From: Alcanivoracaceae bacterium
GTDB taxonomy: Bacteria; Pseudomonadota; Gammaproteobacteria; Pseudomonadales; Alcanivoracaceae
Direction of reading: 5' to 3'
Length of the DNA: 64,000 nt
NCBI GenBank assembly: GCA_029210325.1
Contig: JARGPU010000003.1
Coordinates: forward strand, 124,001 to 188,000
The position numbers and the translations under genes are program-made. Below the pieces are notes generated by a model that was not told where the DNA came from, searched no databases, and saw nothing but the letters and a program-made list of their open reading frames with translations. Positions 17,517-26,295 of this stretch are shown here, piece by piece. Each line of letters begins with the position of its first letter. Positions within the stretch are counted from its first letter, which is position 1.

Positions 17517-17574
17517 GCCCGGAATCCGCTCATACTGATGACGCCTTTTCTGTAGTGGCACTGGAGGGCTTGGG

Positions 17575-18399
17575 TTATTGCAGGCGTCTTTTCAATTCCT
17601 TGGCCGCCAGAATGCGTGTCGAGATTTCCTCGATAGACATATCGGTGGCGTCCATAAACGGAATGTTGTGCTTGTTATAAATTGCCTCCAGCGCACGAAT
17701 TTCCATTTCACACTGGCGAGCAGAGGCATAGCGACTGCCGGCCATGCGTTCGTTGCGGATGGCGATCAGGCGTTCCGGGTTGATGGTCAGGCCGAATAGT
17801 TTGTCCTTGTGCGGGATCAGGCATTCCGGCAAGCGCAGGTCGTCAAAGTCTTCTTCGGTGAGCGGGTAGTTGGCAGCATAGAGGCCAAACTGCAGGGCAA
17901 GATAAAGGCTGGTCGGAGTTTTACCGCTGCGCGATACGCCGATCAGGATAACGTCGGCCTGATGGTAGTGGCGGGTGCGGGCGCCATCGTCATTGTCCAG
18001 AGCAAAGTGTACGGCATCAATACGGATACGGTACGCCTCGTGATCCTTGATGGCGTGGCTTTGGCCCACGGTGTGGCTGGAGCGTACTCCCAGCTCCTGC
18101 TCCAGCGGACCGAGAAACGCAGCAAACATATCCAGCACCAGCGCCTTGCAGCGAGACAGGATTTCGCGGTGTTCGTCGTTGACCAGAGTGGAAAAGACAA
18201 TCGGAGTAGTGCCGTCGCGTTGGCCGGCTTGATTGATCCTTTCTACCACACTATGCGTGGTTTCATTGCTAACCACATAGGGCAGGGTGACGTGTTCGAA
18301 CTCAATGCCACGAAACTGACTAAGCATGGAGTGACCAAGTGTTTCTGATGTAATACCGGTGCCGTCAGAGACGAAGAAAGCGGTGCGTTTGGTTGACAT
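17575..18399 (-). CDS. ppsR: Phosphoenolpyruvate synthase regulatory protein
   Basis: 274 residues, usual length for the family. Starts MSTKRTAFFVSDGTGITSE, a hallmark of the DUF299/PpsR bifunctional kinase/pyrophosphorylase, and has the P-loop GVSRSGKTPTS in the middle. It switches PEP synthase off by ADP-dependent phosphorylation of a Thr and on again by Pi-dependent removal, controlling gluconeogenesis. ppsA usually lies divergently beside ppsR; here the next gene is a lytic transglycosylase and ppsA is not in the window. Confidence 0.93.
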   Translation of the reverse strand: MSTKRTAFFVSDGTGITSETLGHSMLSQFRGIEFEHVTLPYVVSNETTHSVVERINQAGQRDGTTPIVFSTLVNDEHREILSRCKALVLDMFAAFLGPLEQELGVRSSHTVGQSHAIKDHEAYRIRIDAVHFALDNDDGARTRHYHQADVILIGVSRSGKTPTSLYLALQFGLYAANYPLTEEDFDDLRLPECLIPHKDKLFGLTINPERLIAIRNERMAGSRYASARQCEMEIRALEAIYNKHNIPFMDATDMSIEEISTRILAAKELKRRLQ

Positions 18400-18410
18400 G
18401 AACGATCCTG

Positions 18411-19031
18411 TCAGCGTGAAGCGATGGCGTCTTCTTCCACGTAGTGGCTGGCGAATTGCTGCCGATAGCGCGGTAGTAGCGAGTTAATTTTCTTGACGTA
18501 GCCCTGGGTCTCTTTGAACGGAGGAATGCCACCATGACGGCGTACGTTACCCTCGCCAGCATTGTAGGCAGCCAGCACCAGATCAAGTGAATCGAACTTG
18601 CCAGTCAGGTATTGCAGAAACTTGCTGCCGCCAAGAATATTCTGGCGGGCGTTAAATGGGTCATCGACACGTAGAAAGGCGGCGGTTTCCGGCATTAGCT
18701 GCATGAGCCCTTGAGCGCCTACCCGGGATATGGCGCGAGGATTGAAATGTGACTCGGCATGGATCACCGCTTTAATCAGTGCGGGCTCCAAATCAAATCG
18801 CTGGGCGGCGTACTCGATGTCACCATCGTAGCGATCCCGTCTCTCGGCGGTCAGTGGCCCGAGCTTCTCTTCCCAGCCCTTGCGTACGCTAAGCAGCACA
18901 TGATCGCGAGACAACCGGTCAGTGGTCTGATCGGTAAACAGCACCCCACCGCCAGGTTGACGGTATTGGTAGATGGTGTCGGCGCTGGCCATGCTGCAGA
19001 GCAGGGTGGCCAGCAGGATCAGGTGTCTCAT
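18411..19031 (-). CDS. Soluble lytic transglycosylase-like protein (SLT domain)
   Basis: 206 residues from ATG 19031, which begins a clean signal peptide (MRHLILLATLLCSMASA). The frame continues up to 19184, but that extension runs through a REP-like repeat and is not protein-like. After the signal a short DUF4124-like segment (IYQYRQPGGGVLFTD) precedes the SLT domain: catalytic Glu in VIHAESHFNP, then GAQGLMQLMPETA and LVLAAYNAGEGNV. It cleaves peptidoglycan between MurNAc and GlcNAc in the periplasm. It lies 11 bases before ppsR on the same strand and is likely co-transcribed. Confidence 0.9.
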   Translation of the reverse strand: MRHLILLATLLCSMASADTIYQYRQPGGGVLFTDQTTDRLSRDHVLLSVRKGWEEKLGPLTAERRDRYDGDIEYAAQRFDLEPALIKAVIHAESHFNPRAISRVGAQGLMQLMPETAAFLRVDDPFNARQNILGGSKFLQYLTGKFDSLDLVLAAYNAGEGNVRRHGGIPPFKETQGYVKKINSLLPRYRQQFASHYVEEDAIASR

Positions 19032-19039
19032 TGTTTTTA

Positions 19040-19062
19040 TCGCGGCTGAAGCCGCTCCTACG
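19040..19062 (-). repeat. REP-like palindromic element
   Basis: On the - strand it reads GTAGGAGCGGCTTCAGCCGC, with GCGGCT-TC-AGCCGC as a small hairpin. This is the REP-type sequence common in gammaproteobacterial intergenic regions; a related inverted pair lies at 42771-42832. It sits just upstream of the lytic transglycosylase start. Confidence 0.65.
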
Positions 19063-19280
19063 GTGTCAGCAGGTCGGTCTGACATCATATCGCAAGAGCG
19101 GCGCCCGCCGCGAATGCTTTTGCCACATGGCTTGTCCCACACGACACGTACCACATGACAAGTGTGCTTGAGTGTCAACTTCACGTGTCTGGTAAACAGG
19201 TTGTCTCTTAATGGGCGCTCGGGTAGCTTTGCTGGGAGTCTGACTGACGCCTCTTAATGGCCCTATATAAGGGAGCTTTA

Positions 19281-19901
19281 ATGACAACAAAACAGCAGGC
19301 TGATGCCGCGGTTGCCCCGCTGGCTGGCCTTTCCCGACGCAAATTCATGAAAACGGCCCTGTGGGGCGCGGCGGGAGCCGTTGCTGTGTTGGGCGGTGGT
19401 TTTGCCTGGCTGCGTCGCTCTCCGGTTGACAGTCTGCCGGCACCGGAGCACCTGCAGCACCTGAGTGCTTCCGAGTATCACCTGTTTCAGCGCGCCATTA
19501 CTGTGCTGCTGCCCACGGATGGCACGCCTCTAACGCCGGCGCAGCAGGTCCCGGTGATAGACAATATTGACCATCTACTTGGTCTGGTAGACCCGGTGAT
19601 TCGCAAGGATCTGGGCGCTGGCCTGGGGCTGTTTGATAACGCAGCAGTGCTTTCCTATGGCCGCCGTTTTGTCGATCTGGAGCTGGATGATGCCATTCGC
19701 TTTCTGGATGACTGGTCCCATGGCAATACCATTCAGCGCACCCTGTCATCGGTGGTGAAGAAATTCGTTTACGTCTCCTACTGGCGCGACCCCGCCACTT
19801 GGGGCCCGATCCGCTTTGATGGACCCGTTTCCGATCGCTGGGGGATTCCGTCGTTGGGTAATACGCCCCTTCCTGTTGAGTCTGAGGAGGCTTCGGCATG
19901 A
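19281..19901 (+). CDS. Tat-exported small subunit of GMC oxidoreductase (pair 1)
   Basis: 206 residues from ATG 19281, chosen over the upstream in-frame start at 19257 because AAGGGAG lies at the right distance. A twin-arginine signal (SRRKFMKTALWGAAGAVAVLGG) is followed by a helical domain with AITVLLPTDGTP, VIDNIDHLLG, VYVSYWRDPATW and a C-terminal RWGIPSLGN. This layout matches small subunits of membrane-bound gluconate/alcohol dehydrogenase-like enzymes. Its stop overlaps the GMC start (ATGA). The close relative at 21546 shares YWRD and RWGxxxLGNxPLP, showing tandem duplication of the pair. Confidence 0.8.
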   Translation: MTTKQQADAAVAPLAGLSRRKFMKTALWGAAGAVAVLGGGFAWLRRSPVDSLPAPEHLQHLSASEYHLFQRAITVLLPTDGTPLTPAQQVPVIDNIDHLLGLVDPVIRKDLGAGLGLFDNAAVLSYGRRFVDLELDDAIRFLDDWSHGNTIQRTLSSVVKKFVYVSYWRDPATWGPIRFDGPVSDRWGIPSLGNTPLPVESEEASA

Positions 19902-21457
19902 GCCGTATAGATACTGTTAATGCCGTGCCGGCCCATGGTCTGCAGGTGATTCAAGCCACTGATGTGAGCAGCGGCAAACATGAGATGCGCGCTGATGTGG
20001 TGGTGATCGGCTCCGGAGCTGGTGGCGCTGTGGCGGCCTATGAGCTGGCTCGCAAAGGGCTGGATGTACTGATTCTTGAAGCTGGTCCCTATGTGCCGTC
20101 TTCCCAGTTCAGCGAGGATTTTAACGAAAGTCTTGAGCGCCTGTACGAAGATTTCGGTGGTCAGACTAATAAGGAAGGCGATCTGCTTCTGCTGCAGGGT
20201 CGCTGTGTTGGCGGCTCCACCGTGGTCAACGGCTGCGTATCATTCCGCACGCCAGATTTTATTCTGCAAGAGTGGGGCCGGGACTTTGGCTTGACCAATC
20301 TCAGCCCGGAGGCCATGCAGCCATGGTTTGAGCGGGTCGAAAAGCATCTGTCGATTGAGGACAACGCAGAGCATGAAATTGCGGGTCACAGTCGTTTGGT
20401 GCGTGACGGCGCCCGTAAGCTTGGCTGGTCGGTAAAGCCATTCAAACGCAATATCCGTGACTGCGCTTTGACCGGGCATTGCCTGTCGGGCTGCAAGACC
20501 GATCGCAAGCAGTCCATGTTGGTGACTTATCTGCCATGGGCCATGGCCCACGGTGCCCGTCTGCATGCTGACACCCGGGTGACCCGGATTCTGGAGAACG
20601 GTGGTCGGGCGGTGGGTGTTGAGGCCGAAGTGATTGGCCATGATGGCACCAAGGTGGCGGATATTCGTGTCGATGCCAATACCGTGGTACTAGCCGCGGG
20701 GGCAGTACAGTCGCCGCTATTGATGCAAAAAAGCGGTCTGGGTAACAGCTCTGGGCAGGTTGGCAAGAACTTCGCTTGTCATCCCTCTATGTATGTGGCG
20801 GCCAAGTATCCGCATGAGGTATTTCCCTGGCGCGGCGCGCTGCTCGGTGTCTATGTGGATGAGTTCCTGCGGCCGGAGAAGGGCGGTTTCGTCCTTGAGG
20901 CGGGAGGCCTCGGTGCCGTTGAGATGACCATGCTTAACGAGCCGGGCACCGGTAAGCCATTTATGAAGTTCATGGAGGAGGCCCGATACAAGAGCGGTAT
21001 CGTGACCTTGATCCATGATCACAATGTTGGCGAGATACGCTGGGAAGATGGCCGCAAGGTGGTCGACTATCAGGTCTCCGACAAGGACTTCCCGTCCATG
21101 CTGGCAGCGTTGAAAGCCAGTGCCCAGATCCATTTTGCCGCCGGCGCTACGGAAGTGTACGTGCCCAGCGTCGAGAAGCTGGTTATCCGTCAGGAAAGTG
21201 AAATTGATGCGGTGCTGGCCAAGCTGGAGAATAAGCCGCAGCGTTTACGGCTGGTGTCCTATCACCCGCAGGGCACCTTGCGCATGGGTAGCGACCCGGC
21301 GCGCAGCGTAGTGGCGCCCCATGGCGAGAGCCATGACGTGAAGGGCTTGTATGTGACCGACGCCAGCCTGTTGCCGACGTCGATTATCGTTAACCCGCAG
21401 GTTACCGTTTATGCCCTGGCCAGCTATATCAGTGAGGAAATTCTCAGCAGGCTCTAG
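19898..21457 (+). CDS. GMC-family oxidoreductase, large subunit (pair 1)
   Basis: 519 residues. FAD fold VVVIGSGAGGAVAAYELARKG, GMC signature GRCVGGSTVVNGCVSFR, a Cys-rich segment CALTGHCLSGCKTDR near residue 190, and the C-terminal active-site part SYHPQGTLRMGSDP, TDASLLPTSIIVNPQ. The Cys motif and absence of a signal peptide fit the long-chain-alcohol or gluconate dehydrogenase-like branch that is carried through Tat by the small subunit. A GAGGAGG ribosome site lies in the 3' end of the preceding gene. In a hydrocarbon degrader it could oxidise alcohols, but no substrate is shown by the sequence. Confidence 0.87.
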   Translation: MSRIDTVNAVPAHGLQVIQATDVSSGKHEMRADVVVIGSGAGGAVAAYELARKGLDVLILEAGPYVPSSQFSEDFNESLERLYEDFGGQTNKEGDLLLLQGRCVGGSTVVNGCVSFRTPDFILQEWGRDFGLTNLSPEAMQPWFERVEKHLSIEDNAEHEIAGHSRLVRDGARKLGWSVKPFKRNIRDCALTGHCLSGCKTDRKQSMLVTYLPWAMAHGARLHADTRVTRILENGGRAVGVEAEVIGHDGTKVADIRVDANTVVLAAGAVQSPLLMQKSGLGNSSGQVGKNFACHPSMYVAAKYPHEVFPWRGALLGVYVDEFLRPEKGGFVLEAGGLGAVEMTMLNEPGTGKPFMKFMEEARYKSGIVTLIHDHNVGEIRWEDGRKVVDYQVSDKDFPSMLAALKASAQIHFAAGATEVYVPSVEKLVIRQESEIDAVLAKLENKPQRLRLVSYHPQGTLRMGSDPARSVVAPHGESHDVKGLYVTDASLLPTSIIVNPQVTVYALASYISEEILSRL

Positions 21458-21545
21458 AAGGGTTTATCATTTGCTCGGGTTTCGGCTAGACTTCGAACGT
21501 TGAATAACAATAACGAGGGGCCAGAAGGCTCCCGGAGCAGGGTAA

Positions 21546-22139
21546 ATGACCCAGAATAACGACATCCCGCCAGCGTTGCTGGGTGGCTTGGAGCCGCTCT
21601 CGCGCCGTAGTCTGTTACGCCTTGCTGCTGTTTCCGGTGTCGCTCTCACTGCAGGCTGCGCGCGGGTTTTCGGCCGTCGCGATGCACCTGAGGCGCTTAC
21701 CTACGTCAACCTGACGGAGGATGAAGTGCGGGTAGTCACCCAGTTTACCCGGGCGGTATTGCCCACCAGTCGGCACGGCTTGCCGGACTGCATCAACGAA
21801 ATCCCTACTATCAAGAATGTCGACATCATGGTCGGCAATATGGATCCGACCCAGCGCCAACTGCTGGCTTTGGGTCTGTGGGTCTATGAATACCGTCCTA
21901 TGGCCAGTTTCAAATTCAAGCGCTTTAGCAAATTGAATGAAGAAAAGGCGCATGCTTATGTGGTGGCCATGCAGGAGGGCGCTTTCTTCGAACGCGGCCT
22001 GACCACCACCTTGAAGGCGCTGGTAACATTGAATTACTGGCGTGATTCGCGCACTTGGTCGGCTCTGGATTACTGGGGTCCGGTGACTGAACGCTGGGGC
22101 GTCCGTCGCCTTGGCAACGCCCCCCTGCCACAGGCCTGA
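21546..22139 (+). CDS. Tat-exported lipoprotein-type small subunit (pair 2)
   Basis: 197 residues. The N-terminus combines a twin-arginine motif (SRRSLLRLAAV) with a lipobox (LTAGC, Cys about residue 38), so the mature protein may be a Tat-translocated lipoprotein. The rest parallels the small subunit at 19281: acidic start, AVLPTSRHGLPD, VTLNYWRDSRTW, and RWGVRRLGNAPLP at the end. It precedes the second GMC gene by 17 bases. Good ribosome site AGCAGGG. Confidence 0.78.
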   Translation: MTQNNDIPPALLGGLEPLSRRSLLRLAAVSGVALTAGCARVFGRRDAPEALTYVNLTEDEVRVVTQFTRAVLPTSRHGLPDCINEIPTIKNVDIMVGNMDPTQRQLLALGLWVYEYRPMASFKFKRFSKLNEEKAHAYVVAMQEGAFFERGLTTTLKALVTLNYWRDSRTWSALDYWGPVTERWGVRRLGNAPLPQA

Positions 22140-22156
22140 CGCCGGAGATTAGCGGT

Positions 22157-23755
22157 ATGCGCATGATCACGATGCAGCGCGAAGGCGTTGCGGTTACCCA
22201 AGCCAAAGACATTGCCCGCGATGCATCGCTGGGTCGCCAGTTCAGTATTCAGGCAGACGTGGTGGTGGTTGGCTCCGGTGCCGGAGGCTCTGTGGTGGCC
22301 TACGAAATGGCCAAGGCCGGCAAAAAAGTGCTGGTGCTGGAATCCGGTCGCTATTGGCCGAGTGCTGAGTTTACCGAATCCCTCGGCGACACCTTGAGCA
22401 AGGTATACCGGGATCAGGCCGCGCAGGCCAACACCACCACTGACGTACTGTTTCTGGAAGGCAACTGCATTGGTGGCTCAACGGTAATCGGCGCCGGCGT
22501 GATGCAGCGCCCACCGGATGAGATTTTCAAGCGCTGGTCCGAAGATCTGGGCCTGACAGATCTTAGTCGTGAAAAGCTGGAGCCCTATTACGCCCAGGTG
22601 CAGAGCTGGCTTAACGTCAATACCAATGAAGCGCACGAGATTAACACCACGGCCCACAAGGTCATTCAGGGCTGTGAGCGGATGGGCTTTAGCTGGCGCC
22701 CGGTAGCCCGCAATGTGAAGAATTGCGCGTTGACTGGTCACTGTCTGGCCGGCTGCCCATCGGACCGCAAAATGTCCGCGCAGGTGACCCATTTGCCGTG
22801 GGCTGCGGCCTATGGTGCTCGCATATTCTCTGACACCGAAGTTAGCCGTGTGCTGATGAAGGGCGGCCGTGCCACTGGCGTGGAAGCGGTGATCCGTGAT
22901 CCGGATACAGGCAACGTGGTGTCCAATGTCCGGGTAGATGCGCAGGTAGTGGTGCTGGCAGCTGGCGCCATCCACTCTCCAATTATTCTGCAGCGTAGTC
23001 AGGCACCAGACCGTGGCGGCAACATTGGCGCCAATATGGCCATCCAGCCCTTCACCCAGGTGCTGGCCACCTTCAAGGAAGAGTTGTTCGGCTTCCAGGG
23101 CGCGCTGGTGGGCGTGGAAGTTGATGAGTTTATGAACTCCGACGGCTTCACCTTCTACTCGGCCCTGGCCGAGCCTGAGCAGCTGATGGCTGTGGGTGAG
23201 CAGGAAGCGGGCGATGAACACATCAAGTTCATGAAGTCCTATAAGCATATGGCCGGTCTGAACGCGTTCGCCATCGACGAAGGTAACGGTAGAGTGGTGT
23301 GGGAAGGCGATCACCTTAGCGGTCGCAAGGTGATCAAGTGGAGCCCCACACGGGCGGATTTCGAGCGCATGACTCGGGCCACCTCAATTGCCTCACGGAT
23401 TTTCTTCTCCGCCGGCGCCGAGCGAGTCTGGTTGCCCACTTTCGAGAAGATGCATGCTGATAATGTGTTTGAGCTGGATCAGAAGCTGTCCCAAGTGAAC
23501 TACGGCATCAATGGCATATATTCCTACCGGATGAACAGCTTTACCCCGCACGGCACCTGCCGTATGGGACTGGATCCCTATACTTCAGTGGTTAGCGCGG
23601 ATGGTGAGGTGCACGGCGTCAGTGGCCTGTATGTGGCAGACGCATCCATTTTCCCGACCCCGGTGCCATCGACTCCGCACTGGACCGTGCAGGCTCTGGC
23701 CACCTACGTCGCCGGTCGCATTAATGCGCGCGCGTCCAGCCATTTCCTTTCGTAG
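22157..23755 (+). CDS. GMC-family oxidoreductase, large subunit (pair 2)
   Basis: 532 residues, a paralogue of the gene at 19898 with the same landmarks in the same order: VVVVGSGAGGSVVAYEMAKAG, GNCIGGSTVIGAGV, CALTGHCLAGCPSDR, and FTPHGTCRMGLDP plus VADASIFPTPVPSTPH near the C-terminus. The active-site His lies in FTPHGTCRMG. The order small subunit then GMC is repeated, so the pair was duplicated as a unit and then diverged. Substrate unknown; periplasmic location is inferred from the Tat partner. Confidence 0.87.
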   Translation: MRMITMQREGVAVTQAKDIARDASLGRQFSIQADVVVVGSGAGGSVVAYEMAKAGKKVLVLESGRYWPSAEFTESLGDTLSKVYRDQAAQANTTTDVLFLEGNCIGGSTVIGAGVMQRPPDEIFKRWSEDLGLTDLSREKLEPYYAQVQSWLNVNTNEAHEINTTAHKVIQGCERMGFSWRPVARNVKNCALTGHCLAGCPSDRKMSAQVTHLPWAAAYGARIFSDTEVSRVLMKGGRATGVEAVIRDPDTGNVVSNVRVDAQVVVLAAGAIHSPIILQRSQAPDRGGNIGANMAIQPFTQVLATFKEELFGFQGALVGVEVDEFMNSDGFTFYSALAEPEQLMAVGEQEAGDEHIKFMKSYKHMAGLNAFAIDEGNGRVVWEGDHLSGRKVIKWSPTRADFERMTRATSIASRIFFSAGAERVWLPTFEKMHADNVFELDQKLSQVNYGINGIYSYRMNSFTPHGTCRMGLDPYTSVVSADGEVHGVSGLYVADASIFPTPVPSTPHWTVQALATYVAGRINARASSHFLS

Positions 23756-23881
23756 TTGGTAATTAGCCGGGAAGTGCCCGGGAAGTAGCTCGGAATGTTA
23801 GCGGCCAAAAAAGCAGCATCTGACCAGATTTTCCCCCCACCCAGTAGCAATCCGGGAAAATCTGACTACAATACGCGCCAT

Positions 23882-23958
23882 CGGAGTATAGCTCAGCCTG
23901 GTAGAGCACTACGTTCGGGACGTAGGGGTCGCAGGTTCAAATCCTGCTACTCCGACCA
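23882..23958 (+). tRNA. tRNA-Pro (CGG)
   Basis: 77 nt with encoded CCA. Acceptor CGGAGTA pairs with TACTCCG; the D arm GCTC..GAGC, anticodon stem CTACG/CGTAG around TTCGGGA (anticodon CGG), and T arm GCAGG/CCTGC are all intact. Confidence 0.97.
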
Positions 23959-23963
23959 GACTT

Positions 23964-23993
23964 AAAAAAAGCCGCTGAAAAGCGGCTTTTTTT
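23964..23993 (+). terminator. Rho-independent terminator after tRNA-Pro
   Basis: AAAAAAAGCCGCT-GAAA-AGCGGCTTTTTTT: 6-bp GC stem with a GAAA loop, flanked by seven A and seven T, five bases after the tRNA CCA. Confidence 0.92.
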
Positions 23994-24018
23994 ATGGCGC
24001 CAACGGTGAATCCAACAT

Positions 24019-25179
24019 ATGTCTCTTGCTGATCGAACCTTTGTCCATCCTTTTGGCTCGCTGCAGCTGCGGCGTTGGCCACGCCTGTCTGATGATCCAT
24101 TGCGTGGCTGGGATGGAGCGGATCGCTATTTGCTGGAGGCGCTGGCCGAGGAGCTGCCGCAGGTTGCTCCGTTATTGGTGCTTAATGATCAGAGCGGCGC
24201 GCTAACGCTTGCGCTAGTCAATGCTGCTGACGTTTATGCGGATCCAGCAAACCAGTTGGGATGTCAGGTGTACGCCAGTGGCGATTCCTTCGTTGCCTAT
24301 GCAGCGCTGCTAGCCAATGCTCAGGACAACGGCATTGACCCGGCCAGGCTGTCATGGAGCTGGGCGGACCAACCACTGCCCGGTGGCGCCAAGGCAGTGT
24401 TGCTGCGGGTGCCGAAGGAGTTGTCTTTGCTGGAGTGGCAGCTTGCTGCATTGAGTCAGGCATTGCCCGCTGGCGTGCCGTTATTGATTGCAGGAATGGA
24501 CAAGCATCTGCCGCGCAATCTTGTTGAGGTGTTGGGTCGTTATCTGGATGCGCCCAGCGCCGGGCTGGGACGGCATAAGGCAAGAATTTTTCGCGCGCGA
24601 ATTGCCGGGCATGCAAAAGCACCGCCGCCGCCAAGCTGGCTAACTCTGCCCGAGCAGGGTTGGCAGCTGCGCGTTGACGCTGGCGTATTCTCCAGACAGC
24701 AGCTGGATATCGGTGCCCGTTTTTTCCTTGAGCATATTCCGCACGGCATTGATGGCGATATCTGCGATCTGGGCTGTGGCAATGGTGTGATCGGCATGAT
24801 GGCGCTGCAGCAAAACCCGTTGGCCCGTTTATGCTGCTGCGATGAAAGCGCGCTGGCCCTGACCAGTGCCCGCGACAACATTGCCCGGACATTTCCCGAT
24901 CGGCAGGTGCAATTTTATTTGGGCAATGGGCTGGACGGGCTCGATCAGCAGTTTGATTTGGTTCTGCTTAATCCGCCATTTCATCGGGGCCATGCGCTGG
25001 ACGACAGTGTCACCCGAATGCTGTTTCGCCATGCGCGCCGGCATTTGAAATCCGGAGGTGTTGTCAGAGTGATTGGCAATAGCCATCTTGGCTATGGTGC
25101 GCTTCTAAAGGATCAGTTTGGCAAAGTCAGTCAGGTCGCCCGCAATGCCAAGTTCATTATTTATGATGCTGGGCTGTAG
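24019..25179 (+). CDS. rlmG: 23S rRNA (guanine-1835-N2)-methyltransferase
   Basis: 386 residues, the usual RlmG length. The N-terminal non-catalytic domain shows LRGWDGADRYLL and LLRVPKELSLLEWQL; the C-terminal Rossmann methyltransferase has DIGARFFLEHIP, CDLGCGNGVIGM for SAM binding, and the N6/N2-type catalytic motif NPPFHRGHALDD. These follow E. coli RlmG closely from memory, more so than RsmC. It methylates G1835 of 23S rRNA. It stands alone, with the tRNA-Pro terminator upstream and a convergent pabB downstream. Confidence 0.87.
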   Translation: MSLADRTFVHPFGSLQLRRWPRLSDDPLRGWDGADRYLLEALAEELPQVAPLLVLNDQSGALTLALVNAADVYADPANQLGCQVYASGDSFVAYAALLANAQDNGIDPARLSWSWADQPLPGGAKAVLLRVPKELSLLEWQLAALSQALPAGVPLLIAGMDKHLPRNLVEVLGRYLDAPSAGLGRHKARIFRARIAGHAKAPPPPSWLTLPEQGWQLRVDAGVFSRQQLDIGARFFLEHIPHGIDGDICDLGCGNGVIGMMALQQNPLARLCCCDESALALTSARDNIARTFPDRQVQFYLGNGLDGLDQQFDLVLLNPPFHRGHALDDSVTRMLFRHARRHLKSGGVVRVIGNSHLGYGALLKDQFGKVSQVARNAKFIIYDAGL

Positions 25180-25188
25180 AGGCTGCTT

Positions 25189-26295
25189 CTAAGACAGGGC
25201 GTCCATCAGCTTTTCTACTTTGAACAGGCTTTCCTGATATTCCTGCAATGGATCAGAGTCGATAACGATGCCACCGCCGCCATGACAAAAAATCTGCTCG
25301 CCACTGGTCTGAAAGGTGCGAATCAGAATGTTGGACTCCAGATTGCCCTCACTATCCAGACTAAATTGCGTGCCACAGTAAAAACCACGGGGCGCCGGCT
25401 CAAGTTCGGCAATAATTTCCATGGCCCGTTTTTTCGGTGCGCCGGTGATCGAACCGCCGGGAAAACAGGACAACAAAGCGGCTAGCGGTGAGACTTCGTC
25501 GCGCAATGTACCGCTGACGGTGGATACCAGGTGCTGGACGTTAGAAAACTTGCGCAGCTCGAACAGAGGTGTGGCCTTTACCGAGCCGGGCACGCACACC
25601 TTGCCGAGATCATTGCGCAACAGGTCGACGATCATCAGATTTTCCGCCCGATCTTTCGGGCTATCCAGTAGCGAGTCTCCCCAAGCGCGGTCCTGTTGCG
25701 GATCATTGCTACGAGGACGACTGCCCTTTATCGGCTCGCTGATTATCTGTCGCTGACGTATTTGCAGAAAACGTTCCGGTGAAACGCCAAAGACGCAGTC
25801 GCCGCCGGGTAATTGAAAGAAACTGCCGTGGGGCGCCTGGTGACGGTGCACCAGTTTTTGCCAGGCCGCCAGCGGGCTTCCCGAGAAGCGGGCGCTAAAA
25901 CGGCGGGCAAGGTTGACCTGATAGCAGTCGCCTGCACGTAAGTAGTGGTGGATTCGCTCCAGTGCAGACATATAGCTGGGCTGGTCCATGTCACTGCTAA
26001 ATGATGTGGCAAGGACAAAGTCATCACTGGTCAGTTCTGCTGGCTGATGGGCTGGCAGTTCCCGAATGTCTGCCGGATCAAATACCTGCACGGCTGCCGG
26101 GCCGGCACCATAGGCAATCAGGCCGACAGCCTGTTGTCCGGGTTTTAGCAGGTCGGCCAGCTGCTGCGGCAGTCGGGCCAGCTCAGTAGCACTGTGTGCC
26201 TGCAGCACGGCAGCTGGCCGGCGGGCCGCCAGGTGCTTGCCGTTGGCATGCCAGATGGCACTGAAAAGAGGAGCGTACTGGGTCATTTCCGGCAC
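25189..26295 (-). CDS. pabB: Aminodeoxychorismate synthase component I
   Basis: 368 residues, shorter than E. coli PabB because the N-terminal part is reduced; the chorismate-binding domain is complete. Motifs in order: GDCYQVNLARRF, GVSPERFL, EPIKGSRPR (with the PabB lysine in PIKG), DRAENLMIVDLLRNDLG, and PGGSITGAPKKRAMEII. It makes 4-amino-4-deoxychorismate from chorismate and ammonia for folate. PIKG rather than PIAG favours PabB over TrpE. It converges on rlmG with nine bases between. Confidence 0.9.
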   Translation of the reverse strand: MPEMTQYAPLFSAIWHANGKHLAARRPAAVLQAHSATELARLPQQLADLLKPGQQAVGLIAYGAGPAAVQVFDPADIRELPAHQPAELTSDDFVLATSFSSDMDQPSYMSALERIHHYLRAGDCYQVNLARRFSARFSGSPLAAWQKLVHRHQAPHGSFFQLPGGDCVFGVSPERFLQIRQRQIISEPIKGSRPRSNDPQQDRAWGDSLLDSPKDRAENLMIVDLLRNDLGKVCVPGSVKATPLFELRKFSNVQHLVSTVSGTLRDEVSPLAALLSCFPGGSITGAPKKRAMEIIAELEPAPRGFYCGTQFSLDSEGNLESNILIRTFQTSGEQIFCHGGGGIVIDSDPLQEYQESLFKVEKLMDALS

